Positions 43,655 through 52,679 are shown, counted from the stretch's first letter. The stretch is 64,000 bases of DNA from Leptotrichia buccalis C-1013-b (GCF_000023905.1 NC_013192.1:1426001-1490000); one strand, 5' to 3'. Program-made: numbers and translations. Notes: a model not told the origin generated them from the sequence alone.

Positions 43655-43756
43655 GACTATTCCCCGTTTAAAAAGCGAAAATTATATTTTAATTATTTAG
43701 CAATATTAGGCTTTTATCCATTGCTAAAAAATTCGTTGTTTGAATGGGATTTAGTA
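43655..43756. repeat. Long palindromic element (MITE-like)
   Basis: Outer arms are GACTATTCCCCGTTTAAAAA (with GCGAA following, 43655-43679) and, reversed, TACTAAATCCCATTCAAACA (with ACGAA following, 43732-43756); they match at about 17 of 24 positions. Inside is a perfect 9-bp stem TTTAGCAAT/ATTGCTAAA (43696-43704 and 43720-43728). The element ends exactly at the stop codon of the symporter gene. Related pieces lie at 5662, 5698, 6304 and 24555. Confidence 0.6.
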
Positions 43757-45106
43757 TTAATCACTAATCTGCAACAACGGATCCTTCTTCGTAACTTCAA
43801 CTACCAATTTATGCAGCCCAATCAATGCTATCAAATTTGGAATTACCATAAGCCCATTAAACATATCAGCCAATTCCCACACTAATTCTACTTTTTGAAG
43901 CGAGCCTGCAACTATACAAATCATTACTAGACTTCTATAAACATTTAACGCTTTCTTTCCAAATAAATATTTTACATTGGCTTCCCCAAAAAAGTACCAG
44001 CCAATTATTGTAGAAAATGCGAAAAAGAATAATGCAACTGCAACAAAAATCACTCCAAAATGCCCTAATACTGCCTGAAATGCCTGCTGGGTCAATGAAA
44101 TTCCTGTTCCTGTTGCTCTTCCATCTGCAATTAAAATTACTAATGCTGATAATGTCAAAATCACAAACGTGTCAATGAAAACTGTAACAATAGCCACGTG
44201 TCCTTGATCTTCAGGATTTTTTACTTTTGCAATTGCATGTGCATGTGGTGTTGATCCCATTCCAGCCTCATTTGAAAACAATCCTCTTGCCACTCCAAAT
44301 CTTATTGCCTTTCGCATTCCAGCTCCTGCAAATCCACCTAGAACAGCTTTTGTAGAAAAAGCATTTACAAAAATTGCCTTAAATGCCAAAGCTGCATTTC
44401 CAATATTTAATACAATAATAACCAAACATATTGCAACATATAAAACCGCCATAATTGGCACAACTTTCTCAGTAACTGAAGCAATTCTTTTTACCCCTCC
44501 GAAAAATATAAATCCAGATAAGATTGCTAAAAATAATCCTGTTACCACTGTTGGCACATGAAACGCATTATGAAAGGCATCTCCAACTGAATTTGCTTGA
44601 ACCGCATTTCCCATAAATCCAAGCGAAAGAATACAGGCAACTGAAAAAAATCCAGCTAGAAATTTAGCGGCTTTTCCACCATTAAATAAAGTTTCAATAT
44701 AATAAGCAGGTCCTCCTGTCATTTCATCGTCTTTTTTTTGTTTAAAAATCTGGCTTAATACCGCTTCTGAATAAATAGTTGCCATTCCAAAAAATGCACT
44801 TAACCACATCCAGAATATAGCTCCAGGTCCTCCAGATACAATCGCTGTTGCAGCTCCTGCAAGATTCCCTGTTCCAACTTGTGCCGCAATAGCTGTTGCC
44901 AAAGCCTGAAACGACGACATTCCATTATTATCCGCCTTTTCTCCACTCAAATCAAACCCGCTCGTCAACTGCTTCAAACCGCTTTTAAACTCCCTAACCT
45001 GAATAAATTTTAACCGAAAAGTATAAAATATACCTGTTCCAACTAATAAAACAATTAAAATAACTCCCCAAAAAAATCCATTAAAATTCTTGATAATTTC
45101 TAACAT
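43757..45106 (-). CDS. Alanine/glycine:cation symporter (AGCS family)
   Basis: The 449-aa inner-membrane carrier has about 11 helices and the AGCS signatures 'MSSFQALATAIAAQVGTGNL', 'GGPGAIFWMWLSAFFGMATI', 'AVLSQIFKQKKDDEMTGGPA' and 'RGLFSNEAGMGSTPHAHA'. It takes up small neutral amino acids with Na+. A tandem glycine riboswitch lies upstream, which points to glycine as the physiological substrate. Such transporter-linked riboswitches often act as off-switches. An AAGGAG ribosome-binding site precedes the ATG. Confidence 0.95.
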   Translation of the reverse strand: MLEIIKNFNGFFWGVILIVLLVGTGIFYTFRLKFIQVREFKSGLKQLTSGFDLSGEKADNNGMSSFQALATAIAAQVGTGNLAGAATAIVSGGPGAIFWMWLSAFFGMATIYSEAVLSQIFKQKKDDEMTGGPAYYIETLFNGGKAAKFLAGFFSVACILSLGFMGNAVQANSVGDAFHNAFHVPTVVTGLFLAILSGFIFFGGVKRIASVTEKVVPIMAVLYVAICLVIIVLNIGNAALAFKAIFVNAFSTKAVLGGFAGAGMRKAIRFGVARGLFSNEAGMGSTPHAHAIAKVKNPEDQGHVAIVTVFIDTFVILTLSALVILIADGRATGTGISLTQQAFQAVLGHFGVIFVAVALFFFAFSTIIGWYFFGEANVKYLFGKKALNVYRSLVMICIVAGSLQKVELVWELADMFNGLMVIPNLIALIGLHKLVVEVTKKDPLLQISD

Positions 45107-45200
45107 TTAAGTTTTTCTCCTTCGTTTTTTATTTTCTGAATTTTAAAATGAATAGAAAAGTTTAAAGCATTTGAATACAAGATTTGATTATAAATTAACT

Positions 45201-45243
45201 AAAAAAAGGCTGTCTTTTACTTAAGATAAAGTTAAAACAACCT
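45201..45243 (-). terminator. Expression-platform terminator of the glycine riboswitch
   Basis: On the minus strand, GGTTGTTTTAACTT pairs (with wobbles) with AAGTAAAAGACAGCC, followed by TTTTTTT. It lies between the aptamers and the symporter ATG, so ligand binding can decide read-through. Confidence 0.75.
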
Positions 45244-45301
45244 CTTTAGATTTCTTTTGTATAAAAAAAGAAATATAAAATCTACAATTTTATATGTATA
45301 T

Positions 45302-45480
45302 TCTCTGTTCTTTTACCTGAGAGTTTAGGGAATTAAAATTCCTTTGCTCCTTCGGTGCTGTCACTTAAGACAGTCTCTCCAGAGGCTCGTCCACTATGAG
45401 TCCTTTTACCTGAAAGATTCGCTTCTTCGGTGTTTTAATTTCATCAAAATTGTTTAATGAAATCAAAATCTCTCCTCATA
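45302..45480 (-). promoter_or_regulatory. Tandem glycine riboswitch
   Basis: On the minus strand two glycine aptamers follow each other. The first runs from TGAGGAGAGATTTTG through CACCGAAGAAGCGAA and CTTTCAGGTAAAAGGACTCA to GGACGAGCCTCTGGAGAGAC. The second has CACCGAAGGAGCAAAGG and CTCTCAGGTAAAAGAACAGAG. These are the hallmark blocks (CCGAAG.AGC and TCAGGTAAAAGGAC) of the cooperative tandem class. The promoter is just upstream and the terminator just downstream. The target gene is the AGCS symporter. Confidence 0.97.
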
Positions 45481-45507
45481 CCTTCATCCAATTTATTCAT
45501 TTTTTAT

Positions 45508-45536
45508 ATGTTATCATATTTTTCCTATTATGTCAA
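45508..45536 (-). promoter_or_regulatory. Promoter of the glycine riboswitch transcript
   Basis: On the minus strand a perfect -35 TTGACA (45531-45536) and a -10 TAACAT (45508-45513, with TGA before it) are 17 bases apart, about 25 bases before the aptamer. Confidence 0.8.
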
Positions 45537-45640
45537 AAATATTTTTCTTGCCATATTCTAAGTTAATTCAATTATATTTAGATTATTTTCTAATTTTTCA
45601 AATATCTTTTAATTTTAAAATTTAAAATTATTCTTTTTAA

Positions 45641-46288
45641 CTAATCCACTTTCACTTTCGCTAAATCAGGATATACTCCCTCAATAAAAAATTTAAAATC
45701 TTTATCAACATTGATAACATACCATTGATTTTCATCTTCAAATGCAATTGATTTTCCCTTTGTTTCTACTGTCCGACCATTAACTTTCATTAAAGCAGTT
45801 GTTGGAATAATAGCATACTTTCTTCCTGTTTCAGTTTTTCCAACCTTGGCATTTTCAATATCATAATTATTTTTAATAATTTTCATTCCACTTGTTAAAT
45901 TATCAAACGCTTTTTTTGTCATTTCTCTTAATCGTTCCATCGACATTGAAACTTTATCAGATTGATATTTCAAATATTTTTCTGGAACTTCATTCATACT
46001 CGCTGTCAAATCTCCAGCTTCCAATGCTTTTGAAACTTTATCAAGTCTTTCCTTAATTTCAGGTTTTACCTTATTCCAAGCCTCCTGTAGCAACTCATTC
46101 TGTACCTGTTCTAAATTTTTACAAATCTTTTCTTCATATTTCTCTTTACATTTTGCAACTGTTTCCTTCAACAATTTATTATCTTTTTTCAAATTTTCAG
46201 TGCTGTATTTATCTTCACAGGCTGTTAAAACTGCTATTGAAGTTATGACTAGAAATAATAATTTTAGCTTTTTCATTTTTTTCTCCAA
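45641..46288 (-). CDS. Lipoprotein, paralogue A
   Basis: The 215-aa protein has a lipoprotein signal (KLLFLVITSIAVLTACED). A short coiled region follows, then the segment 'EAWNKVKPEIKERLDKVSKA' and a C-terminal strand-rich domain ('VGKTETGRKYAIIPTTALMK', 'FEDENQWYVINVDKDFKFFI', 'VYPDLAKVKVD'). The next gene upstream encodes a clear paralogue. The C-terminal part resembles NTF2-like or DUF4878-like folds, but I cannot name the family. It is envelope-located. The two genes are 15 bases apart and co-transcribed. Confidence 0.8.
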   Translation of the reverse strand: MEKKMKKLKLLFLVITSIAVLTACEDKYSTENLKKDNKLLKETVAKCKEKYEEKICKNLEQVQNELLQEAWNKVKPEIKERLDKVSKALEAGDLTASMNEVPEKYLKYQSDKVSMSMERLREMTKKAFDNLTSGMKIIKNNYDIENAKVGKTETGRKYAIIPTTALMKVNGRTVETKGKSIAFEDENQWYVINVDKDFKFFIEGVYPDLAKVKVD

Positions 46289-46303
46289 ATTAATTCTTTT
46301 AGA

Positions 46304-46885
46304 TTATTTTTCTTTTATTTTAACTAAATCTGGATATACGTCCTTTAATAATATCATTTGATCTTTGTCATAATTGATAATGTACCATTTTCCCTCATCT
46401 TCAAATACCATTATTTCACCAGTATTAGTTAATTTTTTCCCATTGTATAGTGCTGTTACTTTTATTGGAATAATTACATAATTTCTTCCAATTCCAGTTT
46501 TTCCTAGTCTAACATTTTCCAAATCATAACTGTTTTCAACAATTTTTAATTCTTTTACCATCTTAGACATCATTTCTACTATTAACTCTTTAGCTTTAGC
46601 AGTTGATATTGAAAATTTATTTGCTAAATATTTTAATATTTTATCTGGCATTTCATCAAAACTTTGCTTGTAATTTCCTGCTATAGTCTCTTTTGAAAGT
46701 TTGTCCAATCGAATTTTAATTTCAGGTTTTATTCTATTCCAAGTTTCTTGTGAAGTTTCATTTTTTTTATTTATTTGTCCAGAAATTTTGTTATTTTTTC
46801 TTAGATTTGTATTTACATCTTTACTTCTTGGTGACGCAAAAATTGTCATTGAAACTATTATTAATAGTATTACTATTTTTTTCAT
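46304..46885 (-). CDS. Secreted protein, paralogue B
   Basis: The 193-aa protein has a cleavable signal peptide (IVILLIIVSMTIFAS) but, unlike paralogue A, no lipobox Cys. The mature part matches A along its length: 'ETWNRIKPEIKIRLDKLSKE', 'VRLGKTGIGRNYVIIPIKV', 'VFEDEGKWYIINYDKDQMIL' and 'VYPDLVKIKEK'. It arose by tandem duplication with loss or gain of the lipid anchor. The ATG has a GGGAGG ribosome-binding site. Function is unknown. Confidence 0.8.
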   Translation of the reverse strand: MKKIVILLIIVSMTIFASPRSKDVNTNLRKNNKISGQINKKNETSQETWNRIKPEIKIRLDKLSKETIAGNYKQSFDEMPDKILKYLANKFSISTAKAKELIVEMMSKMVKELKIVENSYDLENVRLGKTGIGRNYVIIPIKVTALYNGKKLTNTGEIMVFEDEGKWYIINYDKDQMILLKDVYPDLVKIKEK

Positions 46886-47017
46886 CTATCCTCCCAAATT
46901 TACTTTTTTATATTATAATCTTAGTTTTTAAAATTTTCAAGATTTTATTTAATTTCTTCGTAAAAGATTTTTGATTAATAATATTTTATTTTCTCCTTAA
47001 TTAGAATGAATCAAAAT

Positions 47018-47668
47018 CTATTTTCTCAATAATTTATTTTCCAAAAATTTCAATGCCTTATCGACATCTGCCTCTTTTCCTTCCTCAGATACGTATTCAA
47101 TATATTTTACATTATTATTTTCATCCACTATCATCAATGCTCTTGTTAAAAGTCCTTTTTCTTTTATGAAAAATCCATTTTGAATACCAAATTGATGATA
47201 TTTAAAGTCAGAAACTGCTTTTAATCCATTAATTTCATTGGCTGTACAGAATCTTTCCTGAGCAAATGGAGTATCAACTGTCACAGAGTAAAATTTCACA
47301 TTTGTGTGAGTTTTGGCAGCTTCATTTAACTGTTTTGTCTGCAGTGAACAAACTTTTGTATCAAGCGATGGTGCTGTATAGATTACTTTTATATTTTTAT
47401 CTTCAAAAATATTTTTTTCTTCCAATTTCGTATTTATAACTAAAGGCACTTCCTTTATTTTATCTCCAACTTTTAATTCTTTTCCAACAATTGTTATGGG
47501 AACTTTTCCCATTGTGATTTTTAAATTATTATCAGCTTTCAAAGTGTCTAAATATTGTGTATATTCAGCATTTTGTCCCGCCTGTCCTATTTCATTTTGT
47601 GTTTTGGGCTTATTTCCACAGGCAGCTAAAACTACTGCAGCTATTCCTAATAATAATATTTTTTTCAT
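47018..47668 (-). CDS. tpx: Thiol peroxidase-like lipoprotein
   Basis: The 216-aa protein is a peroxiredoxin of the Tpx type behind a lipoprotein signal (LLLGIAAVVLAACGN). It shows the Tpx pattern: 'ITMGKVPITIVGKELKVGD', the peroxidatic Cys in 'IYTAPSLDTKVCSLQTKQLN' (TxxC), the resolving Cys in 'TPFAQERFCTANEINGL', and the Arg in 'GLLTRALMIVDENNNVKYIE'. It should reduce hydrogen or organic peroxides at the envelope. The lipid anchor is unusual for Tpx, which is generally a soluble protein. The reductant partner is not in the window. Confidence 0.9.
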   Translation of the reverse strand: MKKILLLGIAAVVLAACGNKPKTQNEIGQAGQNAEYTQYLDTLKADNNLKITMGKVPITIVGKELKVGDKIKEVPLVINTKLEEKNIFEDKNIKVIYTAPSLDTKVCSLQTKQLNEAAKTHTNVKFYSVTVDTPFAQERFCTANEINGLKAVSDFKYHQFGIQNGFFIKEKGLLTRALMIVDENNNVKYIEYVSEEGKEADVDKALKFLENKLLRK

Positions 47669-47768
47669 TTATTTCCTTCTTTCATAATTTATCTATTGCT
47701 TTTAAAAATCTAAATTGTATAATTTTTGCAATTTTAATTTAAACTATTTTTATCTAATTTTATCATTT

Positions 47769-49199
47769 CTATTTTGATACTTCTCTAATTAAACTCGGAT
47801 TATACAATAAACTTTCATTTTTTCTTACTTCTTCAAAAGTATATGTTTTTAAAATTTTTCCATTTTCAAAAACACATTCCATTACGGAATCTTCATGATA
47901 TTGATTTTCAGGTAAATCTGAAATATTTACTGTTTCAAATTCTCCATTTTTATTCTTTATCAAGTCAAGCCGTCCTTTTTTACTGACTTTTCCTTTATCT
48001 GTAACAGGATTTTTGTAAACATCTCTAACTTCATTTCCAATTTTTATACAGCTGCATTTCATGGCAAATTTATGAGTATCCCTGTTAATGCTAGATTTTT
48101 CATTTCCTTGCAAAAGTGAGCCTCCACAGCCTAAAGTAACATTTTCAGCAGAATATTTATTATCTTTTAAAGATTTATAAATATCCCAGATTGTATCTTC
48201 ATTAATTCCATCACCTTGTAAAATACGAACTTTGTTAATTACTTTATATCCTTTGGAGTTTATAGTATAGCCAAAATTCTTTTCCAGACTTTCAAGTGCA
48301 AATAGAATATTTGTAATCGCATCTCCACTATCTGGACGTATTGTAACCATTCCATCTCTTGCCAATATTTTTTCACGTAAATCTTTTCCGATAATATTTT
48401 CTACCGCATTAAAAAAATTATAGCTGTCAAGAACGATTGAAACAATTCCTTTTGGAAATTTATCAAGCATATTTTCGTATGCCTCTTTTTCAAATTTTTG
48501 AGTCCATGAAGTCATTGTGCTATGTTCAGAAGCAGGCACGCTGTAAGCGGCTATTTTTTCATTATAATATTTACGGGCAAAAACAAGTGCATTTAAAGTA
48601 TCCGTTCCATAAAAATTGGTAAGATGAGCCATTCCTCCAATTCCCGCACTTTCCTCGCTGGAAACACCACGATAACCAAAATCATGCAATTTAAACTTCA
48701 ATTCTGACTCCACATTATCACTTGTTTCTTCTAAAAAGTGTTTTATAATCTGTTTTGCCTTGTATGAAAATGTCGCAACTGTAATTGGATACCATACTTT
48801 TAACAGCAATGTTTCCACCCAGCCTACAATCCAAGGTACATTTTTGTCAGTTGATTCAACTGTAACCAGCACATTATGATTTTTTACAACACTGCCTTCT
48901 GGCACAGTTCTAATTCTAAGTGGCAATTTTCCATCCAGTTTTTCTACAATATACCTCCATCCCTCTTCAAAAAACGGCAATCCATGCAATTCGCAAATTT
49001 CCTTAGCCTCATCTATCATTTCATTTGTAATTTTTTTTGTTAAATATTCCATTAAGTAATATTGCAATCCAAAAAATTTTACATATCCGTATAAGCCACC
49101 ACGACTTTCGATATAATCGTGCATATACGTCATATTTTCTGGATATTGAAATGGATGTGTAATTTTATAAGAATCTGTCGATAGTATTAAATTTTTCAT
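47769..49199 (-). CDS. nadV: Nicotinamide phosphoribosyltransferase (NAMPT/NadV type)
   Basis: The 476-aa enzyme makes NMN from nicotinamide and PRPP for NAD salvage. It begins 'ILSTDSYKITHPFQYPENMT', then 'YIESRGGLYGYVKFFGLQYY', 'KLHDFGYRGVSSEESAGIGG', 'YSVPASEHSTMTSWTQK', 'VTIRPDSGDAITNIL' and 'ILQGDGINEDTIWDI'. The Asp that selects nicotinamide over nicotinate in NAMPT fits 'THPFQYPENM' and neighbours. Length and motifs separate it from PncB. It stands alone, with no obvious ribosome-binding site before the ATG. Confidence 0.92.
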   Translation of the reverse strand: MKNLILSTDSYKITHPFQYPENMTYMHDYIESRGGLYGYVKFFGLQYYLMEYLTKKITNEMIDEAKEICELHGLPFFEEGWRYIVEKLDGKLPLRIRTVPEGSVVKNHNVLVTVESTDKNVPWIVGWVETLLLKVWYPITVATFSYKAKQIIKHFLEETSDNVESELKFKLHDFGYRGVSSEESAGIGGMAHLTNFYGTDTLNALVFARKYYNEKIAAYSVPASEHSTMTSWTQKFEKEAYENMLDKFPKGIVSIVLDSYNFFNAVENIIGKDLREKILARDGMVTIRPDSGDAITNILFALESLEKNFGYTINSKGYKVINKVRILQGDGINEDTIWDIYKSLKDNKYSAENVTLGCGGSLLQGNEKSSINRDTHKFAMKCSCIKIGNEVRDVYKNPVTDKGKVSKKGRLDLIKNKNGEFETVNISDLPENQYHEDSVMECVFENGKILKTYTFEEVRKNESLLYNPSLIREVSK

Positions 49200-49366
49200 T
49201 TTTGTTTTGTATGATAATTACAAGTTATGTAAAAACCATACTCTCCTTCCCTATACTTTTTTATTTGTATATTCAATTATAACTCTTTTCCCTTTGAAAA
49301 TATGCAAAAAATACAGTAAAACCTCTTTGAATTAAACAAAAAGATTTTTACTATAATAAGTTTTTT

Positions 49367-51574
49367 TTATTTTTCTAAAATTTTATCCGCCAAAACCAAC
49401 GCTATTTTCTTTTCTCCAACCATAAATTCCACAATCATGCTTTTCATATCCACTTTTTTTATTTTCCCACGTCCAAATTTTTTGTGATTAACCACATCCC
49501 CAACTTTATATTTAGAATTAACATTTGAAGTTGTTTGAGAACCTGATTTTTTACCAAATGTTCCCAACTTATCTTTAGAAAATGGATTAAAGTTTTCTAT
49601 TTTCGGTGTAAAACTTCTTGGAGCTGAAGATTGTCCTTTTAGGCTTGCGTATTTTCCGCCCACATATTCCAGATTGTCTTGCTTCATTTCATAGATAAAT
49701 CTTGATGGACGACGTAAATTGTCATCTTTTCCCCAAATTTTTCTTGATGAAGAATAAGAAATAAACAGTTCTTTTTTAGCACGAGTTATCGCTACATAGC
49801 AAAGCCTACGCTCTTCTTCCAGCTCTTCTTCAGGAGAATCAAAAGAAATTGACGGAAATAGCCCATCTTCCATTCCCGCAAGAAAGACATAGTCAAATTC
49901 TAGTCCTTTCGAGCTGTGAATTGTCATAAGTTTTACATAATTTTCATCATCTTCCATTTCATCGGTTGACGAACTTAAAGAAATCATATCAAGATATTCA
50001 TTTAAACTCATATTAGGATTTTGTTTTTCAAGTTCTATAATACTATTTAACAATTCTTCGATATTTTTAACTCTATCTTCTTTATTATCTTCAATCGAGT
50101 CAATATAACGAGTTCTAATTAATATTTCATCAAATATTTCCTTAATTGACATTTCTTCAAGACTTGAGTAAATGCCTTGCATTAAATTGTAAAATTCCTT
50201 TAATGCCAGCTTTGTAGCTGCTCTTACTGGAATTTCATCAATGTAGTGAAGTGCTTCAAGCATGGAAATATTTTTTTCATTTGCAACTTCCTGTATTTTT
50301 TCCAGCGTCTTTTCTCCAACAGAACGTTTTGGAACATTAATTATACGATAAAAATTATGATTATCATTTTTATTATTTAAAAGACTTAAATATGCCAAAA
50401 TATCCTTTATTTCCTTACGTTGAAAGAACTGCATCCCACCGTAAATTTTATATGGAATATTTGCCGACAGCAGTTTTTCCTCCAGCACCCTTGACTGTGC
50501 ATTCGTTCTGTACAAAATCGTCATATCCTTATAATCGGCACCATCTCTTTTCTTTTTCTTCATCTCTGTCACAATAAAATCTGCTTCATCATAAACAGTC
50601 ATTGCATTATAAATCTTGATTTTTTCCCCATCTGAGCCATCTGTCCAAAGTGTTTTCCCTTTTGAACTTTTATTATTTTTAATAAGCTCATTTGCTGTAT
50701 CCAGTATTTTTTTTGTAGAACGGTAATTTCTTTCCAATTTTACCGTAAATGCTTCCTTGTAATCTCTTTCAAAATTCAGAATGTTATTAATATTTGCCCC
50801 ACGAAACGCATAAATACTCTGATCCTCATCTCCTACGACACAGATGTTTCGATATTTTGCTGCAATCATATTAATCATTTCATACTGAATATCATTGGTA
50901 TCCTGATACTCGTCCACCACAATATACTTATACCTTTCCTGTATTCTTTCCAGCACAAAAGTATCATCCAGTAATTTTCTCGCATTCAAAAGCAAATCCG
51001 AAAAATCCATCGCATTATTTGCCTTCAAAACTTCATCATACTTCTGATAAATCTCTCCAAAAAGCCTGTTTGCAGGAATTCTCATATCAATTTCACGTTC
51101 AAGCTCCTTAATTCCTATCCCCTGTTCCTTCAATTTACTGATTCTATTTGCAAGTTTTCCCGGCTGAACATTGTCATTATCCTTAATTCCCATTTCTTTT
51201 TTTATTTTTGTAATAATCGACTTCTGATCATCCACATCATAAATATTAAAATTTCGTCCATATCCAATTCTTTCAGAATAAGTTTTAAGCAATCTTACCG
51301 AAAATGAGTGAAATGTAGAAACTACAAGATTATTTGCCTCATGTCCAATAAGTGCCGCAGCCCTTTCCTTCATCTCTCTTGCCGCCTTATTCGTAAAAGT
51401 AAGTGCCAAAATATTAAGCGGCGAAATCCCTATTTCTTTTACCATGTGTGCAATTCTATAAGTAACTGTCCGTGTTTTACCGCTTCCCGCTCCAGCCAGT
51501 ATCAATACAGGCCCTTCTATTTTTTCCGCAGCTTTTCTCTGCTCTTCGTTTAATTCATCTAAAATACTGCTCAT
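49367..51574 (-). CDS. pcrA: UvrD/PcrA-type DNA helicase
   Basis: The 735-aa SF1A 3'-5' helicase has all main motifs: Q motif 'LNEEQRKAAEKIEGPVLILA', Walker A 'AGAGSGKTRTVTYRIAHMV', Ia 'ALTFTNKAAREMKERA', II 'YIVVDEYQDTNDIQYEMI', III 'VVGDEDQSIYAFRGANI', IV 'LERNYRSTKKILDTANEL', V 'LMTIHSSKGLEFDYVFLAG' and VI 'EERRLCYVAITRAKKELFIS'. The C-terminus carries the Tudor-like tail 'YKVGDVVNHKKFGRGKIKKV' that binds RNA polymerase in PcrA. It starts 25 bases after the thymidine kinase gene with a GGAG ribosome-binding site. Confidence 0.97.
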   Translation of the reverse strand: MSSILDELNEEQRKAAEKIEGPVLILAGAGSGKTRTVTYRIAHMVKEIGISPLNILALTFTNKAAREMKERAAALIGHEANNLVVSTFHSFSVRLLKTYSERIGYGRNFNIYDVDDQKSIITKIKKEMGIKDNDNVQPGKLANRISKLKEQGIGIKELEREIDMRIPANRLFGEIYQKYDEVLKANNAMDFSDLLLNARKLLDDTFVLERIQERYKYIVVDEYQDTNDIQYEMINMIAAKYRNICVVGDEDQSIYAFRGANINNILNFERDYKEAFTVKLERNYRSTKKILDTANELIKNNKSSKGKTLWTDGSDGEKIKIYNAMTVYDEADFIVTEMKKKKRDGADYKDMTILYRTNAQSRVLEEKLLSANIPYKIYGGMQFFQRKEIKDILAYLSLLNNKNDNHNFYRIINVPKRSVGEKTLEKIQEVANEKNISMLEALHYIDEIPVRAATKLALKEFYNLMQGIYSSLEEMSIKEIFDEILIRTRYIDSIEDNKEDRVKNIEELLNSIIELEKQNPNMSLNEYLDMISLSSSTDEMEDDENYVKLMTIHSSKGLEFDYVFLAGMEDGLFPSISFDSPEEELEEERRLCYVAITRAKKELFISYSSSRKIWGKDDNLRRPSRFIYEMKQDNLEYVGGKYASLKGQSSAPRSFTPKIENFNPFSKDKLGTFGKKSGSQTTSNVNSKYKVGDVVNHKKFGRGKIKKVDMKSMIVEFMVGEKKIALVLADKILEK

Positions 51575-51599
51575 ATTTCTCCTTTTTTCTCATTATTTT

Positions 51600-52679
51600 T
51601 TACAATTCTCTATATTTAACTTCCGTTATTTTCGATATTTTCTCAATAACACCATTTTCTTCCTTTTCTTCCCCAGCGTGACTACTCCCATTCTTATAGA
51701 CAATTTCCTTCAAGTTCAAGTCCGATTTTTTTAGCAGATCCACTGTTAATAAAATCTGATTAAGTACACCTTTTTTATTTTTTGAAACAATAATTACTTC
51801 CGAATTTTTTCTAAATTCACACATAAAGTCCAGAATACTGTAGCTTCCTTCTAGCTTTAACAAAAGTCCGCCAGTAATTCTGACAAAAATATAGTCATTT
51901 TCAACTAATGCCAAATTTATTTTTTCACGCAATTTTATTAAATCACTTTTTTCATTTTCATCCATCTGACCTTTTATAACAATACTTTCTTTTTTTTTCT
52001 TGTCAACTAGCTGTTCTTCATACATTTTTTCAACAAACTTCTTACCAACGTTAATTTCAGTTCCGACTATAAAATATATTTTCCCTTTTTTATCAGTTCT
52101 ATGTCTCACAATGTGATGTCTTCGGCATCTTGCCTCGTAATTTTCATTTGCACCAACCATAACCAATGGATCGTCATAATACGCAGGCTCTCCATTTATA
52201 AGACGCTGGCTCGCATAAGCAGGCTTTCCACAGACTGTACAAATTGCATGCAGCTTGTCAACTTGATCAGCAATGCTCATCAGTTCTGGCACAGGCTCGT
52301 AAGGTTCAGCTCTAAAGCTCATATCCAGCCCAGCGACAATTATCCTTTTCCCATATTCGACATATTTTTTACAAAAATCAACAACTTTTTCTCCAAAAAA
52401 CTGTATTTCATCAATTCCAATCACTTCTGCATCAATGTTTTTTGCCATAATTTCTTCCATTTGGGAAACATCGCTCACAGGATAAGCCCTAAAACTGTTA
52501 TTCCCATGTGAAAACGCTCCATTTTCACCATATCTGTTATCGATGGCATGCTTAAATGCCACTATTTTCTGCTTTGCATACTCAGCCCTTCTAAGTCTTC
52601 TTATAAGTTCCTCGCTTTTCCCTGAAAACATACTTCCAGTAACAACTTCCAATGTTCCAATTTTAGAATTTTGTATCAT
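51600..52679 (-). CDS. tdk: Thymidine kinase fused to a degenerate BioD-like domain
   Basis: Residues 1-200 form a complete type II thymidine kinase: P-loop 'VVTGSMFSGKSEELIRRLRR', 'IGIDEIQFFGEKVVDFC', lasso 'CTVCGKPAYASQRL' and a final Cys-His near 185-188. Such enzymes usually end here, at about 190-200 aa. Another 160 residues follow, which look like dethiobiotin synthetase: 'IYFIVGTEINVGKKFVEKMY' (BioD: GTDTxVGKT), 'YIFVRITGGLLLKLEGSYSI', and 'KKGVLNQILLTVDLLKKSDL' with 'KEIVYKNG'. The P-loop Thr after Lys is replaced by Lys, and the catalytic loop is poor, so the tail is probably not a working BioD. A regulatory or oligomer role is possible. Confidence 0.9.
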   Translation of the reverse strand: MIQNSKIGTLEVVTGSMFSGKSEELIRRLRRAEYAKQKIVAFKHAIDNRYGENGAFSHGNNSFRAYPVSDVSQMEEIMAKNIDAEVIGIDEIQFFGEKVVDFCKKYVEYGKRIIVAGLDMSFRAEPYEPVPELMSIADQVDKLHAICTVCGKPAYASQRLINGEPAYYDDPLVMVGANENYEARCRRHHIVRHRTDKKGKIYFIVGTEINVGKKFVEKMYEEQLVDKKKKESIVIKGQMDENEKSDLIKLREKINLALVENDYIFVRITGGLLLKLEGSYSILDFMCEFRKNSEVIIVSKNKKGVLNQILLTVDLLKKSDLNLKEIVYKNGSSHAGEEKEENGVIEKISKITEVKYREL

